DNA of 64,000 nucleotides from Anthoceros angustus (lineage: Eukaryota > Streptophyta > Anthocerotopsida > Anthocerotales > Anthocerotaceae): the NCBI GenBank assembly GCA_010909165.1, contig MU008188.1, positions 682,001-746,000 of the forward strand, given 5' to 3'. A program made the position numbers and the translations under genes. This document shows positions 11,880-23,382 of the stretch, piece by piece. The number at the start of each line of letters is the position of its first letter. Position 1 is the stretch's first letter. The notes under the pieces are model-generated. The model saw only the letters and a program-made list of their open reading frames with translations. It was not told the DNA's origin and made no database searches.

Positions 11880-13622
11880 GATTTGAGCCTTGAGGAATCG
11901 TGGAAGAAGATTGGCGCCCTCGTCGACAAGGAGGAAGGCGGCGACGGAGGAGGCCGGCTCGGCGGCGGAGGAGAGACGGGAGTGGGAGGAGGAGGTGGAG
12001 GAGGCCGGAGGAGGAAGGGTCGTGGAGGAAGTGTTGGTGTCGGGAGCGAGGAGACATCCTCTCCCGAGCACTTTGCGACGTCAGTTTCCACGACGCTTTG
12101 ACCTTGAGGCGTTCCACATCGCCTCCGTGACGGCGACGAGGTCGTGTGAGGGGCCAGTCGGAGGACTTGGCGAGCGCCTCGATCGATCAATCGGTCGATC
12201 TTTGGGACGGACCACAGGAGGTCGCTACTCCTCTGGCGGTTGATTTCACCAAAGATCCCGAACTTTCGGTCCCAGGAAGAAGAAGCATAGGGCAGGGCTC
12301 GACGAGCAACATGAGTGGAGTTGGTGGAGGAGGCCGCCCACGGTCGCCCACAATACGTCAAATTCGGCGAGAAAAGAAGGGAGATGACGAGGCGTTGTAA
12401 GAACTTTGAGCACGTCTCCCACGCTAATTTGGAGGATGGAGTCGCCGATCGACGCATCTTTCCGGGCTGCGAGAGGGCACGCTGGCGGTATCGCACTACA
12501 ATGCGGTGGCGCCAACGGATTGGGAAGCCCTCAAAGCAGCCTTCTTGAATCGGTTCCGAGGGCTCAGCTATGCACACCATACTTTGGCAAAGCTGAGGAC
12601 CCTTCGTAGGAAGAAGCGAGAATCTCTGTTTGATTATGTGGAAAGGTTTTACGGGTATCTGGATCGAGTTCCGAAATGTGCACCCGAGAGGCCGGGGGAT
12701 CCACCCACCTCTGGGTACTCACAAGAGCAAGCGTTGGATTGGTTCGTGAGTGGCTTGTCTCGAAAATGGAGGTACGCACGTGGACAAACGTTGGCGGAGC
12801 CCTCCGCTTGGCGAGGAATGGGAATCGCCGAGTTAGGGAGGAGGAGGAAGAAGAGGCGAAGTCATAAGAAGAGGAAAGGTCGAGGATCGAGCTCCTCGTC
12901 TTCTCTCCTCCTCCAGCTCGTCGCCTCATCCTCATCGAGAGGAGCGGAACTCAAGAAAGCTCCACATCGGATGAAGAATCGAGAGAAGGCCTACTGACGC
13001 GAATGAAGAAGGACTGGAGAAGGTCAAAAGAAGGCGAAGAGGCGGGCGCTGGAGAAGGAGAGGAAAGGGAAGACGGTCCGTCGGATGGAGAAGGGAGAAA
13101 CGTCCACAGCGGGAGGTGGAATTGCGGGACAAGTGGAGGCTTTAACCAAGAGATTGACCGAGTTAGAGGTCAAAGCTGTGAAGAATCAAGCTCCACGGAG
13201 ATCTCCCTCACCGGCGAGACAGTTGGTGTATTGCTCAATTTGTCATCAAACGGGACACACCAACAGGGAATGTATTCGCGCACCACGCCATGCTGTAAAT
13301 CATGTGGACACCGTCATGCCAGGGGATTATTGGTATGTGGATGAAGCTTACCAGGTGCAAGCGGTCAGGACCTCAATCAATGAGGGCGACTTACCAACCT
13401 ACAGTTCCCTCGAGGTATGGATCGCGACACATCGCCAGACCATGGAGACCGGATTCATCAGAGGCCGATGGCGATTCCACAAGGATGTTGTATAATTGCG
13501 GAGCACCGGGTCACTACTCAAACGAATGCCCAAGTGGGTACCTTTGTCTGGAATTGGGACATAAGATGGGGATCCCGTGCTCGTGGCGAGTAACAATGGG
13601 GTCGGGTTCGAACCGGTGGTAG
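11880..13622 (+). pseudogene. gag: gag of element C
   Basis: An N-terminal Glu/Ala/Gly-rich region (11890-12130) is followed by the retrotransposon-gag core at 12506-12740. That core holds DWEALKAAFLNRFRGLSY, LAKLRTLRRKKRESLFDYV and ERFYGYLDRVP. Then come EEQALDWFVSGL-like residues and a basic Arg/Lys/Ser segment. Two CCHC knuckles are readable: YCSICHQTGHTNREC near 13229-13275 and YNCGAPGHYSNECP near 13492-13533. Gag would assemble particles and package RNA. Several frames must be combined, so it is not a continuous ORF as read. The 13085-13495 frame is the longest clean piece. Confidence 0.82.
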
Positions 13623-14147
13623 AGGAGGCACGACCCAACCCGAACCGCGATCGTGACCACGGCGGTGTTGGAGGCGAGTATGATTTCCTCGGCGATCCAG
13701 GTGTGTGGAAAGAGGAAGGTGAAGGAGAGATGAGCGGATGAAGGGTTGATGGTGGCCAAGGTGACCACCGGATCGCGACGGAGAAAGGCCGAGGCGGAAA
13801 ACGGCGTGAGCAGAGGAAAGGAAGGAGGAAGGTGAGGGACGACTCACCGCCTCCGGAGCAGCGGCGTCAGCGTGAGGAAGGAGCAGGCCCACCCAACCGG
13901 GCGGGCACTACCGGTGGTCGGCACCTGAGGTAGACGGCTACCCGGTAGGCGCGAAGAAGGGCAGGAAGGAGGAGGAGCAGACGCGTTCCTCCTCCATCGG
14001 CGAGTGGCGGATCGGAGGATGAGCTGAACAGCTCACCCGGACGTGAAGAAGAAGGTGGCGAGCCGAATTTGATCCGGGGTATAGGGTCCCACCCGGCGAG
14101 GGACCATGGAATCGGAACTTTACCAATAAGGTCGGAGTCGACCCGGT
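13623..14147 (+). other. gag-protease spacer of element C, no domain recognised
   Basis: GC-rich, purine-biased sequence without a readable domain. It lies between the second zinc knuckle and the protease, and matches a spacer of similar position in elements A and B. Confidence 0.4.
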
Positions 14148-14700
14148 GTGGCTGCAAACGGGGAGGAAACCTTGTCAGATAAGATCTCCAGTTTCGCTGA
14201 CGCATTGCTTGACCGCGAATTTGTGGTCAGTTTGAGACAGTTGCTTGCGGTGAGTCCGAGATCCCGCAAAATTGTGAAGGAAGCGATCAGGGGAATCCCT
14301 GAAGTAGTGGGGGTGAGGAAACGGCCGTGGAGGTAAATGTGGTCGAACTTGTTGATTTGGGGGCACCCGAGATTGAGGTTGAAATTGCAGGATGCTTGGT
14401 GCCCAATGTGCCATTGGATTCGGGATCGGGAGTCAACTTGATGACAGAGGAGACAGCTCATCAACTTGGGTTCACTGAGTTCCACCCGCCCGAGTGTTTT
14501 CGGATGGGACCAAACAAGAGGAAGCCACAGGGGTGAAGAATGTACCAACTGTGATTGGGGTCTCACCTTCCATCTACCTACATTGTGATGCGGGTTTGGA
14601 TTTAGGCTATAAGGTTTTGATAGTAGGCCTTGGTTGTATGGTCGCATGTGTCTTTGATTTTGTCGTAGTACCTTCAAGTCCAATAGGGTAGGACCTGCGG
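14148..14700 (+). pseudogene. pol: aspartic protease of element C
   Basis: A short conserved leader (LRQLLAVSPRSRKIVKEAIR) is followed from 14327 by VELVDLGAPEIEVEIAGC and the active-site segment PLDSGSGVNLMTEETAHQLG. The catalytic Asp is at about 14417-14419, and the DSG triad is intact, unlike in element B. Downstream, VSPSIYL-like residues and the YIVMR equivalent are frame-shifted near 14530-14620. It would process Gag-Pol. The active site looks functional, but the domain is split by a frameshift after about 14536. Confidence 0.8.
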
Positions 14701-16440
14701 TGATCGCTTTTGTGTCATGGAGCAAGGCTCCCTATGAGGGGGAGTCTGCACTCCAGTCTGATGGGTACACCTCAGGTAGCACGGGGGTAAGCTCCTCGGG
14801 CAGTGACCGAGCTTATCGGGGACCTTCAGCCGAGGTTGCCGAAATAAAAGTTGATTTGGAGTATTCATGTTTGCACGTAGAGGACGTCGTAGAGTCGGAT
14901 GAGGCACATAGAGAGGGAGTAGCCTTTTGGAAGGGTAAAGCCTATGATCGTGATTTTCCTGAGGAGGGATCTGGGACCAGTACAGGTAGCAGTCCGGAAG
15001 GGACATACGTCGATCCCGATGCTGTAGAGGACTTAGAGTTAGAGCCCGGCAAGGTAGTCAAGGTTTCTAGGTATCTAGGACAGATAGAGAAAGAAGAGTT
15101 TCGTAGTATGCTTAGGGAGTATGTCGATGTGTTTGCCTTCAAGATTACTGACATGACAGGAATTCCGGAAGAACTGGGGATACATCGAATCGACTTGAAG
15201 GAGGGCAGCGCTCCGGTGAGGATCAAGCAGTACAGGCTGAATCCCAAGTATTCCATGGTCGTTAAGGATCAGCTTGACCAATATTTGGAGGCAGGAGTAA
15301 TTTACCCGGTGCTCACTAGCGAGTGGGTTGCACCTATCGTGATTGTACCAAAGAAGCAGCAGGGAAAGGTTCGGGTATGCCAGGATTTCAGGAAGCTCAA
15401 TGAAGCGACGAAGAAGGATCATCACCCTTTGCCTTTCATGGACGAGCTGGACACTATGGCCGGACATGAGATGTATAGTTTCTTGACGGATTCGGTATCA
15501 ATCTCGCGGAAGGAAGATCGTGACAAGACAACATTCACGGATTGGGGAACCTACGCTTATTCAAAACTCCCTTTCGGGTTGTGATGCCCGCCACTTTCCA
15601 GTGGTGACGCGATATTCCGAGATTTTCCGGAAGTTCATGGAGGTATTCCTAGATGATTTGCGTGTTTGGGAGGAGAAGACATCTAGATCATTTGAGACAA
15701 TGTTTCCGAAATGCGAGAGTCGAACATGAAACTTCATCCCGGGAAGTGTTATTTCGGTATGACGGAGGGCATTTGTTAGCACATCGAGTCTCTGTACGAG
15801 GATTGCAGGTAGATAAGGAGAAAGTAGCAGTTATAGCTGAGATGGACGCACCACAAACGGTGAGACAGGTGCGTGCGTTTGTAGGGCTGGTAGGATATTA
15901 CAGGAGGTTCATCAAGGATTTCGCTAAGAAGGCAGCCTTGCTGACACAATTGACCAAGAAGGATATACCTTTCGAATGGACGAACGCAAGACAGGAGGCT
16001 TTTCTGAAGGCAGTTTAGTAGCGCGCTACAACCGATTGGGAGAAACCGTTTCACGTATACGTGGATGTGTCCGCTTATGCCATTGGGACCGTCTTAAGCC
16101 AGAAGGACGAGAAGAAGCGGGATCATCCGATTTTCTATGCGGGTGGCGACTCACGGATCGAGAAGAACTACTCAACCACGGAGCGGGAGGGTCTTGGTAT
16201 CATTTACTCTGTAAGAAGTTTAGACACTATCTGCTTGCTTGCAAGGTGACGTTCCATGTTGACCATTTTGCGTTGAAGTACCTTGTCAACAAGCGGTTGT
16301 CGAAGGATTGCCGGTGGGTACTACTGCAATTGACTCGACGTGGAAACTAGGCCAGGGAAGCAGCATCAAAATGCTGATTTTATTTCTCGTCTGAAAACCG
16401 GAGAGCGACTTGAGGCCACCGGATTTCACGAGGAGTTGGT
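14700..16440 (+). pseudogene. pol: reverse transcriptase-RNase H of element C
   Basis: The uninterrupted 294-codon frame 14700-15584 begins with an acidic linker. It then gives IHRIDLKEGSAPVRIKQYRL, EWVAPIVIVPKKQQGKVRVC, QDFRKLNEATKKDHHPLPF and GTYAYSKLPFGL. A deletion follows where CNAPATFQ is expected. KFMEVFLDDL at about 15635 holds the catalytic aspartates. The thumb (MDAPQTVRQVRAFVGLVGYY, 15842-15900) leads to RNase H: HVYVDVSAYAIGTVLSQKD near 16050, FRHYLLACKVTFHVDHFALK near 16218-16280, and NADFISRL near 16375. The RT palm is interrupted only by short deletions, so this is the most complete pol here. Confidence 0.9.
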
Positions 16441-17030
16441 CGCCGACTGGGTCAAGGAGGAGGACGTGAGCATCTTGTAGACGGCCTAAGAATTGATCAG
16501 CAAGTCTTGTTGCGAGAGGCCAAATGAGCAAGAAGGGCGTTGTGCAGGAAAAGCTGCAGCAGGACAATCTGGAAATCCGAGGGGAGATAGGATGGCGCCA
16601 GCATGGGCGCGAGGAGGAGGCTGGAATGCTCCTCAAGGGTGAGCAGTCAGGAGGGCTGCAAGTGGAGGCCACGAGTTGGCAAAGGAAGGAGGTACACCCC
16701 ATGACAAGCTTGAAGAAAAAGGAGAAGGAGATGGCGGATTCATGGGAAATCACTCCTAAGGAGGACATGGAGGTGCAGGAAGGCGAAGAGGTCGCCATGG
16801 GAGCACGAGCTGGACCTAGTCATGAGGCAAGGCCAGCAGGAATGGAAGAGATCAGCCCGATGTCGTCGGAGGAGGAGCATGCAAACGCTGCAGCCAAGAA
16901 CGTGCGGCATGGCGGCAGGAGGCGATGGATTGTAGATGGATCCACGCCACTAGGGCTACTAACGGCTAGCGGGAGGCGGCGTAGTCCCGAAGGAGGAGAT
17001 TAGAACGAGGGGCGTTCATGCCCAAGATAT
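16440..17030 (+). pseudogene. enlarged RNase H-integrase linker ORF in element C
   Basis: A continuous 159-codon frame (16524-17003) reads as a hydrophilic Glu/Lys/Met-rich protein (for example MTSLKKKEKEMADSWEI and MSSEEEHANAAAKNV). It lies exactly between the end of RNase H and the integrase zinc domain. The same interval in elements A and B is clearly shorter and shows no equivalent. The local base use differs too: CTG and CAG are frequent here. It could be an insertion in frame with pol, captured host sequence, or a lineage-specific tether. I recognise no domain. Confidence 0.5.
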
Positions 17031-18190
17031 CTGTTGAACGGTGAAGTACGCAAGTTCTGCATGGAATCATGCCCGATGGTTTGTCGGGAGCTGTTTTCTC
17101 CATAAAGCACCCTATCGCCTAAGGGAAGACGTCCTATACAAGCTTGGGCCGGACGAGAAGATCCGGAGATGCCTCGAGGTTGAAGGCGCACTTCACGGAG
17201 CGCTACATGCGAGAGGCGGTGGACACTATTCGGTACAGGTGACCGTTAAGAAGATCTTGAATGCAGGGTTCTGGTGGGCTACGATGCAGAAGGATGTGTG
17301 GGAGTTCACTCGGAGGTGTGATGCGTGTCAGAGGGTTGGGCGGCCTACATTGTCGACAATGGCCTCTCACCTACATACTACCGTTAGCACCATTCGAGAA
17401 GTGGGGAATCGATTTGTGGGCCAATCAAACCACCGCAATGGACAAGAAGCGACATTTTGGTGGCTACGGATTATTGCACGAAGATGGTGGAGCGGCGGAA
17501 GGAAGGGCACCTGCGGTGCAAAGTTTTATTCGAGAACATCATAACGAGGTACGGGTGTCCTTTAGAGTTGGTCGGCCAGGGACACATTTCCTCAACTCGT
17601 CGTTGAGTCCCTAACCACCTACTTCAACATTCGAAGGCGACCCCTACAACCCCAAAAGCGATTGACGGAGAAGACGGATTGCTGCACAATCCTCACCAAG
17701 GTAAGGTAGAACACACATGTATGATTGGGATGCTAAGTTGCATTGACCGTGGGCTTCTGAGGACCATGGAGAAAAACCAAGAAGACCCCTTATCTCGGCG
17801 TATGGAATGTCGCCTGTGATGCCCGTGGAATTTGAAGTACCTACCTACAGGATCATGGAGGATGAACGCATGGTAGAGGATAGTCAGGTAGCTAGGTTAG
17901 AATCTTTCATAGAGCAGGAGGAACGTAGGGAAGATGCTTTAGAGGAGACTCGGTGATTCAGAACTCGGAAAGGCCGGCATGATGGAAAAGTGAGAAGCGA
18001 GGTGCGAGGATTTAGTTCTTCTATAGTCGATACGACTTCCGGGAAGCTTAGTGAGATGGATGGGACCTTACGAGGTGGGATATGAGAATGGATCTGTGCA
18101 ACTCCGGGTCTAGGCGGAGAATGTGCCCACGGAGTAATGGGTGGAAGGTTAAGAAGTACCTTCAGGAGTACTCTGTTTGCGAGGGCAAAG
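17030..18190 (+). pseudogene. pol: integrase of element C
   Basis: The HHCC zinc domain is clear at 17100-17345: GGGHYSVQVTVKKILNAGFW, then CDACQRVGRPT. The catalytic core begins with PLAPFEKWGIDLW near 17385-17425 (first acidic residue), continues with GTHFLNS near 17580, and is frame-shifted afterwards. YDWDAKLH, YGMSPVMPVEFEVPTYRIME and DERMVEDSQ follow at 17720-17885. The C-terminal block NGWKVKKYLQEY closes pol near 18140-18175. No chromodomain is present. Integrase would insert element cDNA. Frame breaks separate the zinc domain, core and tail. Confidence 0.87.
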
Positions 18191-18205
18191 CAGTGAGGAG
18201 GAGTA
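18190..18205 (+). other. polypurine tract of element C
   Basis: AGTGAGGAGGAG lies immediately before the LTR start TGTGGAACG, in the same place as in elements A and B. Confidence 0.7.
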
Positions 18206-19143
18206 TGTGGAACGCATAAAGTTTGGGCAACCAGTCCAAAAGAGCCGGAGACAAACAAGTTTGATTTTTTTGGCTAAAATGATTGAAGAGGAGCATGCCA
18301 GAAATTTTGAGAACCTTGAAGGTGAGTTGTAGGATATTGTTAGGAAGTCAAGAGGATATCCAGAAAAAGCAGGTCAAAACGACCCCAGTGCGAATGGCAG
18401 TCAAAAGGCGGTGGGGTACTACCATCGTGGGGTCGCCACACTCACGTAGGTGAGAAAGGAGCGGACTACACGGTGGTGGCGGACTACCGCGGTCGATCTC
18501 GGCCGGGAAAATTAGAATAGAGGGGATATCCACTATATGCTCATCAATAGGGAATAAATATATAGGTTAATTAGGTAGCGGCTAGAATAGAAAAATAGGC
18601 GGTTTAGATAGGATTAGGATTTTGTAAATGATGAACCAAATCTAGGGTTGTGCGGCCTCCGTGGCGATCATCCAAAGAAGGCAAAGTGCGAGTTTAGGCG
18701 CCAACTTCCTCTTCGAGTGGCGTCCTCACTTCACGAAGAGTGGAGCGTAGGCGAAAGAGAAGAAAAGGAAGGCGCCATTGTCGTCATCGACTTGCGGTGA
18801 GCAAGAGGAGGCGGCGAGAGGAAACCCTAGGCGAAGGAAGAGGAGGACTCGAGCGCTCCGACACCAGGGTGTTTGGACCCGGTGAAGGAGCGCGAGTCTT
18901 TGGAATGTCAGGCGGAGCCCACGAAGTTGAGGTGCCTGTGTGAGATTGAAGAGATTGAAGGCGAGGTGGAGCAAATTGTGAGCGGAGAAAAGAGGAAGCA
19001 GCCTGCATGGCGCCAGGAGGAGGAGAAATCGCGAGGGAATTAGCGGCCTAGAAGGCTCAAGCCACTAATGTGACTTGTGCCTCGAGGTTGTATTGCTGCT
19101 AGTGACAAGAAGGGGAGTGTTTGGGAGGAAGCTTTGGAGCCCA
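18206..19143 (+). repeat. start of the 3' LTR of element C, interrupted by element A
   Basis: TGTGGAACGC after the purine tract marks the LTR start, and family A LTRs begin TGGAACG. A TATATA run lies near 18557-18564. A candidate LTR-ORF start (MAPGGGEIARELAA) is at 19007 and resembles the MAPK-type starts of B and D. Element A begins at 19144, within this ORF. Confidence 0.7.
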
Positions 19144-19407
19144 TGGAGCAGACTTTTGGTCACCCAAGGCGGCGGGAGGCGGCGGATGAATAACGGTTGT
19201 TCGAGGCGGTGGGTAGTAGGTAGGTCGATGTGGTGGGAATGGAGGGGACGTCAGGAGAGTTCGCCTTAGCGAATCGGCGTTTGAGAAGTGGGAGTAGATA
19301 AGCATCTATAGGCATGATAGGTTCCATAAAATTCCTTGGACCATGGGAGTAGGAATATTCGGGAGATAGAAGTTCCTTGGCCTTGAATTATTTAGGTTCT
19401 GCATGGC

Positions 19408-19414
19408 TATATAT
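19408..19414 (+). promoter_or_regulatory. upstream TATA-like box in A 5' LTR
   Basis: GCATGGCTATATATGCCAAA is conserved in all three family A LTRs. It precedes the LTR ORF by about 0.8 kb and could drive it separately. Confidence 0.5.
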
Positions 19415-20186
19415 GCCAAAAGGGCTAGTTAAGTTGTAAATAGAAAGGAGCTGCGGAGTTTTGGAGGACATGGCGACCATCGGAGGAGGCAATTAAAGCG
19501 ATTTGCATGTACACCAAATCCCAGTTGTGAGGTTTGAGCAGGCGTTTCAGACTGGCGGTGGCCGAGGGAGTAAGTGGAGTTGCGCTCGAAGAAGAAGCGG
19601 CGTGGCCGATTCAGCGGTCAAGGGAGGGCCTTGAACACAGAGCGTCGAGCGCGGGCGGCAGCGGCAAGTGAGCGGGCATGAGAGGATTGCGCTTTGAGGT
19701 TCGGAGATCCAGTGCGCGAGTGGAGGTGCTCAGCGGAGGCGATTGGAGAGGCGCTGAGGAAGCTTGCAGGCTACCAGCGTAAAGCAGCAAGGTGGAAGGG
19801 TGAGGAGATTGAAGGGGCCAAGGCCACCTCTTAGTGGTTGCGTTGAGGCCGGGAGGAGGCGGGAAGACTCCCTTCTGTCTCACCCCCACCACCTCTTTGC
19901 TCTCCACTCTCTTAGCGATAGATTCCAATCTCTCCAATTTTGCTATCCTTGTGTGTGCTCCCCATGCGGATGGTAAGATAGTGAGGACGGGGACGGGGAT
20001 ACGCCCCGGGAGGAAACCTCCGCCACACGCCCACAAAGGGAAAGGAAGAAACACCCAATTCCGAGTTCGAGTGTAGGCGCTCCAAATTTCACCTCGAGAT
20101 TTGAGGCGTTAGCGCTATCGCCGAGATGAAGATGGAATGGCAGGTGCACAGGTGGCACTTTGCAGCCTTGGTTCGAGTGTCTTGAC

Positions 20187-22441
20187 ATGAGAGTGACCAA
20201 GGCGGGCCAATTCGGAGGATGCGACATCAAGTCATCCTGGGATGTGGAAAACGACATTTCCGGGATACGTGTTGATACCGGAAGCCCACAAGGGAGGGAT
20301 CGGCCAGTTCTCCAAGAATCGGATCCGAGGAGGTTATGAGGTATGTTCCTCGACCGAAGGAGGAAGTATGGTCGCAAGGCAATGGCTGGAGGATCTCTTT
20401 GTTCAAGGAGCGGAAGTGGAATTTATTCGCCAAGATATGGGGACTAACGTCTTGGCGCAAGGAGACGTGCAGAAATTCCCATTTAATGATGATGTATGAG
20501 ATGTCTCAGGAAGTTGGTGGATTGGGCCACCATTCAGATGAGCAGTGTTGCGCCCAACCATTTGGTGATGGAGGGAGCAAGAATCGCTTTGTCTCTACCT
20601 TCCTCGTACACCTATATCGGAGGGAGGAGGTTCTTACACGACTGGAAGAAGCCAAGATAGAAGCTACTCGTGAGGGTGGTGGAAGGAGAGCCATCAGCCC
20701 CGGATGAAGAGCAGACAGACCCTGGGCAAGAGGCCGCCACGCCATGAACCAACATGAGGCCTCGGGATCGAGAACCAACAAGAGAAAGGGAAAGGCCATA
20801 GAAGCACCTCCTACGGAGGAAGGAGGAAAGGATACGAGACCACCTACCGGAGGGTTGAGGATTGGTAGGCCGACAACACCGGTGGGAGTGAACCTCCTAA
20901 GGACCTGTGGAAGGATGGAGGACCTACGGTGGGAACTTTACCTCCTACCAAGAAGTAACAAGACTGAGGCAGTGTGAGAAGAACGCCGAGGGCGTTGGTG
21001 ACCTACGCACCACAGGAGGAGCAGAGGGAAGTGTTTTGAGCGGCATCCTACAAAGGGTAGTTCGTGAGGAAGTGGGCGGGATCTATGGACGCCCTAGGAC
21101 CGTCGGGAGGTGGCCAAGTTCGTCGAACTTCTTGAGACCTCGAAAGGAGCCGGAGGACGCCGAGAAGAAATTGAGAGGAGCTTTGAAAACCACCTCCGAG
21201 AAGCAACACTCCGTGCTAGATCTGGCCAAAGAGCGCGACAGGATGACCACCAAGTTGGTGAATGTGTGGGAAATGATTGACCAGGTCTTAGGACAAGAGG
21301 CAAAATCGGCCAAGAAGGCTGAGGAGTTGGAAACTGCCAGGAAGGAGGCAGAAGGGAAGTTGGAAGCCGCCCTAGCAAGGGTAGGACACATCGAAGCCGC
21401 AAGGAGGAGGCAAGATCTGCTAGCAAGGCCCGTGAGACCTTGAAGACGAGAAGGACCTCCTCGAAGAAGTTAGTTGCCATGGAGCAACGGAAGGAGCATT
21501 ACAAGGGAAAATCTGACTTGGTGAAGAACGACAAGGATGGGACAATGTGACTAAGGGTCACAAAGAGGAGCTTCAGAGAGAACTTTTGGAGCAACGAAGA
21601 AGGCGACGACCTTACACGCCTATGAGGCGGAGGCAAGGAACTGGAAGGAAGTTTTGATGGCCCAACGATCTTTGGAGGGTCTTGGTCATTCGAGGAGCAA
21701 AGTAGGCGGCTCACCATAAACATGGCGATGGAAGCCATGGAGAAAGATAAGGAGATTGGGAGACTTGCCCTGGAGTTGGAGGGAGCGGTAGTGGAGACAA
21801 AGGCCGCATTGGTAGGAGTGACAAATCAGGCCGGGTGGGACGAGTGCGTCATCCCACTAAGGGTCCGCATCATGGACGCACAAAAGAAGGAGAGTAGTAG
21901 GGTGGCGACCTATTACAACAACCTCCTAGAAGCGATTGAGGAACGCTACAGTGAGGAAGACGAAGAAACAGACCTCACGACGTGGAATGGCGACCACAGG
22001 TGAAACTTTGAGTTGGTACAAGGAAAGCAGGTGCTAGACATAGCCGAGAGCGAGCCAAGAAGCACCCTACGGCGACGCCGATGGGAACCTCCCGAGACGG
22101 TGGAGCTATCAAGCGGGAGGAAGAGATGGTAGGATGGTACCTACCAAAGTTCCTACTCGGGAAGGAATGAGGAGGAGGTGACCCCCAGGAAGGGTACCTC
22201 CGGTCACGAAACCAGTGAGGGAAGGAACCCCCATAGCAAGATCCGAGGGTGGTAGGGGGATGAACCGCCTACCAAGACGAGAGGGGAGGAACCTCATCGA
22301 GACGTGGGAGGAATGGAACCTCCTACCACAAAAGACCTACCACCCAATGGGGGGATGTAGGCGGTGCTACCGCATAGTCTGGAAGACTCCCGGAGGTGGG
22401 CAAGGCTAAGCGACCCATCGAGGGAAGACATTGAAGGCTGA
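20187..22441 (+). pseudogene. LTR-encoded ORF in A 5' LTR
   Basis: This is the counterpart of the ORF at 30476-32762. The candidate ATG at 20187 begins MRVTKA-like sequence in the other copies. It contains RPKEEVWSQGNGWRISLFKE and MYEMSQEVGGLGHHS (20345-20545), then a basic NKRKGKAIEAPP segment near 20768. Next come an Ala/Glu/Lys-rich coiled-coil region (21150-21440 and 21720-21960) and a Pro/Glu-rich tail to the stop at 22439-22441. The longest clean frame is 20907-21443. I recognise no known domain. It is broken by frameshifts that differ from those in the other copies. Confidence 0.6.
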
Positions 22442-22659
22442 GGCGAACAAAAGCAGTGGGATGTGAGGACCTTTTCAAGAGGACGTTTTGTCCCAAGTGG
22501 TGCACACCTTGGGAAGTGTGAGTATTTAAGAGTGGCGGCGGTGAGCATAGGATATTCGTCAAGGTGAGGTGAGAGGATAAACTGAAGGGGGCGACAAGAG
22601 TCCTATTGTTGGACTTGGCAAGTCGCCTAGCATTAAACTAGCACGAGTGACTCCCCACC

Positions 22660-22667
22660 TATAAAAG
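22660..22667 (+). promoter_or_regulatory. TATA box for genomic RNA, A 5' LTR
   Basis: CCTATAAAAGGG is a strong plant-type TATA box 665 bp before the LTR end. AATAAA follows at 22684. Both are conserved in the other two copies (32997 and 49419). Confidence 0.7.
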
Positions 22668-23335
22668 GGAGGGTGGAAGAATGAATAAACACCGACCTTG
22701 CTTTGTCATGCATTCTTTCTCTCCGCATCCCTTTGTGTGTGTAGCTGAGCCGTCGCCAAGCGGCGAAGGCGAAGGTGGGTTCGGTCGGAGGCCCTCGCGG
22801 TGGGTTCGCTCGGCTCCTCCTCTCGTGAAAGATTGTTGTTGGATGTGCTTTGTTGTGGTGGCCTCCTGCGGGATAGGGCGACTACGCTCGCGTCGGTGTT
22901 CGTTAGCAATCGGCCCGAGAGAAATACCCTAGGTCACCCAGTTGGCAAGGGAGGCGTGCAACCGCGACGTTCTAGTAGAGTTAGATTTGGGGATCGAATG
23001 AAGTGAGTCTTGAATGGGTCCGTGAGCTATGTTTCTTTTGAGAATGGTGAAGAGTTATGGTGTGTCGTTGTAGAGTGAATTGATCGTTGTAGTTGGCATA
23101 GGAGAGTGTTGAGGTGGAGGGAATCCCGAAGGCGTGGAGCGCCGTGGGCGCAACCCAAACACACGGTTGCCCATCGAGGACAAGTAGACCGGCGGATGAG
23201 ACGAGAGTGAGAGGAAGCGACTGCAAACAATCCGAACCAAATCTCTTGGGATCGAACCTACGTATTCAACGACCGTGGGATAAGTGTGGCCACCGAGGCG
23301 AGCTCCGGGTGACCGGGGCAAACCTACCACATTTT

Positions 23336-23354
23336 TGGCGCCGTTGCCGGGGAT
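23336..23354 (+). other. tRNA-Asp primer-binding site of element A
   Basis: TGGCGCCGTTGCCGGGGAT is the exact reverse complement of the 3' end of plant tRNA-Asp including CCA, as I know it. It lies 4 nt after the LTR. It fixes the orientation, the LTR end and the priming tRNA. Athila-type plant gypsy elements are known to use the same tRNA. Confidence 0.92.
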
Positions 23355-23382
23355 TTGCTGTTTGAGGATTGTGTGTGAGTGA

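Larger units (their letters stand above)
10934..19143 (+). mobile_element. Ty3/gypsy retrotransposon, element C (both LTRs partial here)
   Basis: A U5-like fragment, a degenerate tRNA-Asp primer site, gag, PR, RT, RNase H, integrase, a purine tract and the first 0.94 kb of a 3' LTR form one plus-strand element. Its pol is the least damaged of the three gypsy elements. Element B abuts its 5' LTR fragment and element A interrupts its 3' LTR at 19143. C is therefore the older host of both insertions, or was truncated on both sides. The remainder of its 3' LTR may continue after 33659, but I cannot show that by sequence identity. Confidence 0.8.
19144..23331 (+). repeat. 5' LTR of element A, 4.2 kb
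   Basis: The left end reads TGGAGCAGACTTTTGGTCACCC, matching TGGAACGAAGAATTTTGGTC in the other two copies. The right end CCTACCACA is followed by TTTT and the primer site. It contains TATATAT at 19408, a long ORF, TATAAAAG at 22660 and AATAAA at 22684. Differences from the 3' LTR are mostly short indels. Confidence 0.9.

Noticed and set aside
11890-12130. GGA/GCG-rich run with long frames in all phases
   Set aside because: This is purine-strand bias of a Glu/Gly/Ala-rich Gag N-terminus. The antisense Pro/Ser-rich frames are shadows.
13600-13625. GTCGGGTTCGAACCGG, another tRNA B-box-like string
   Set aside because: It lies in the gag-protease spacer of element C, with no tRNA fold around it.
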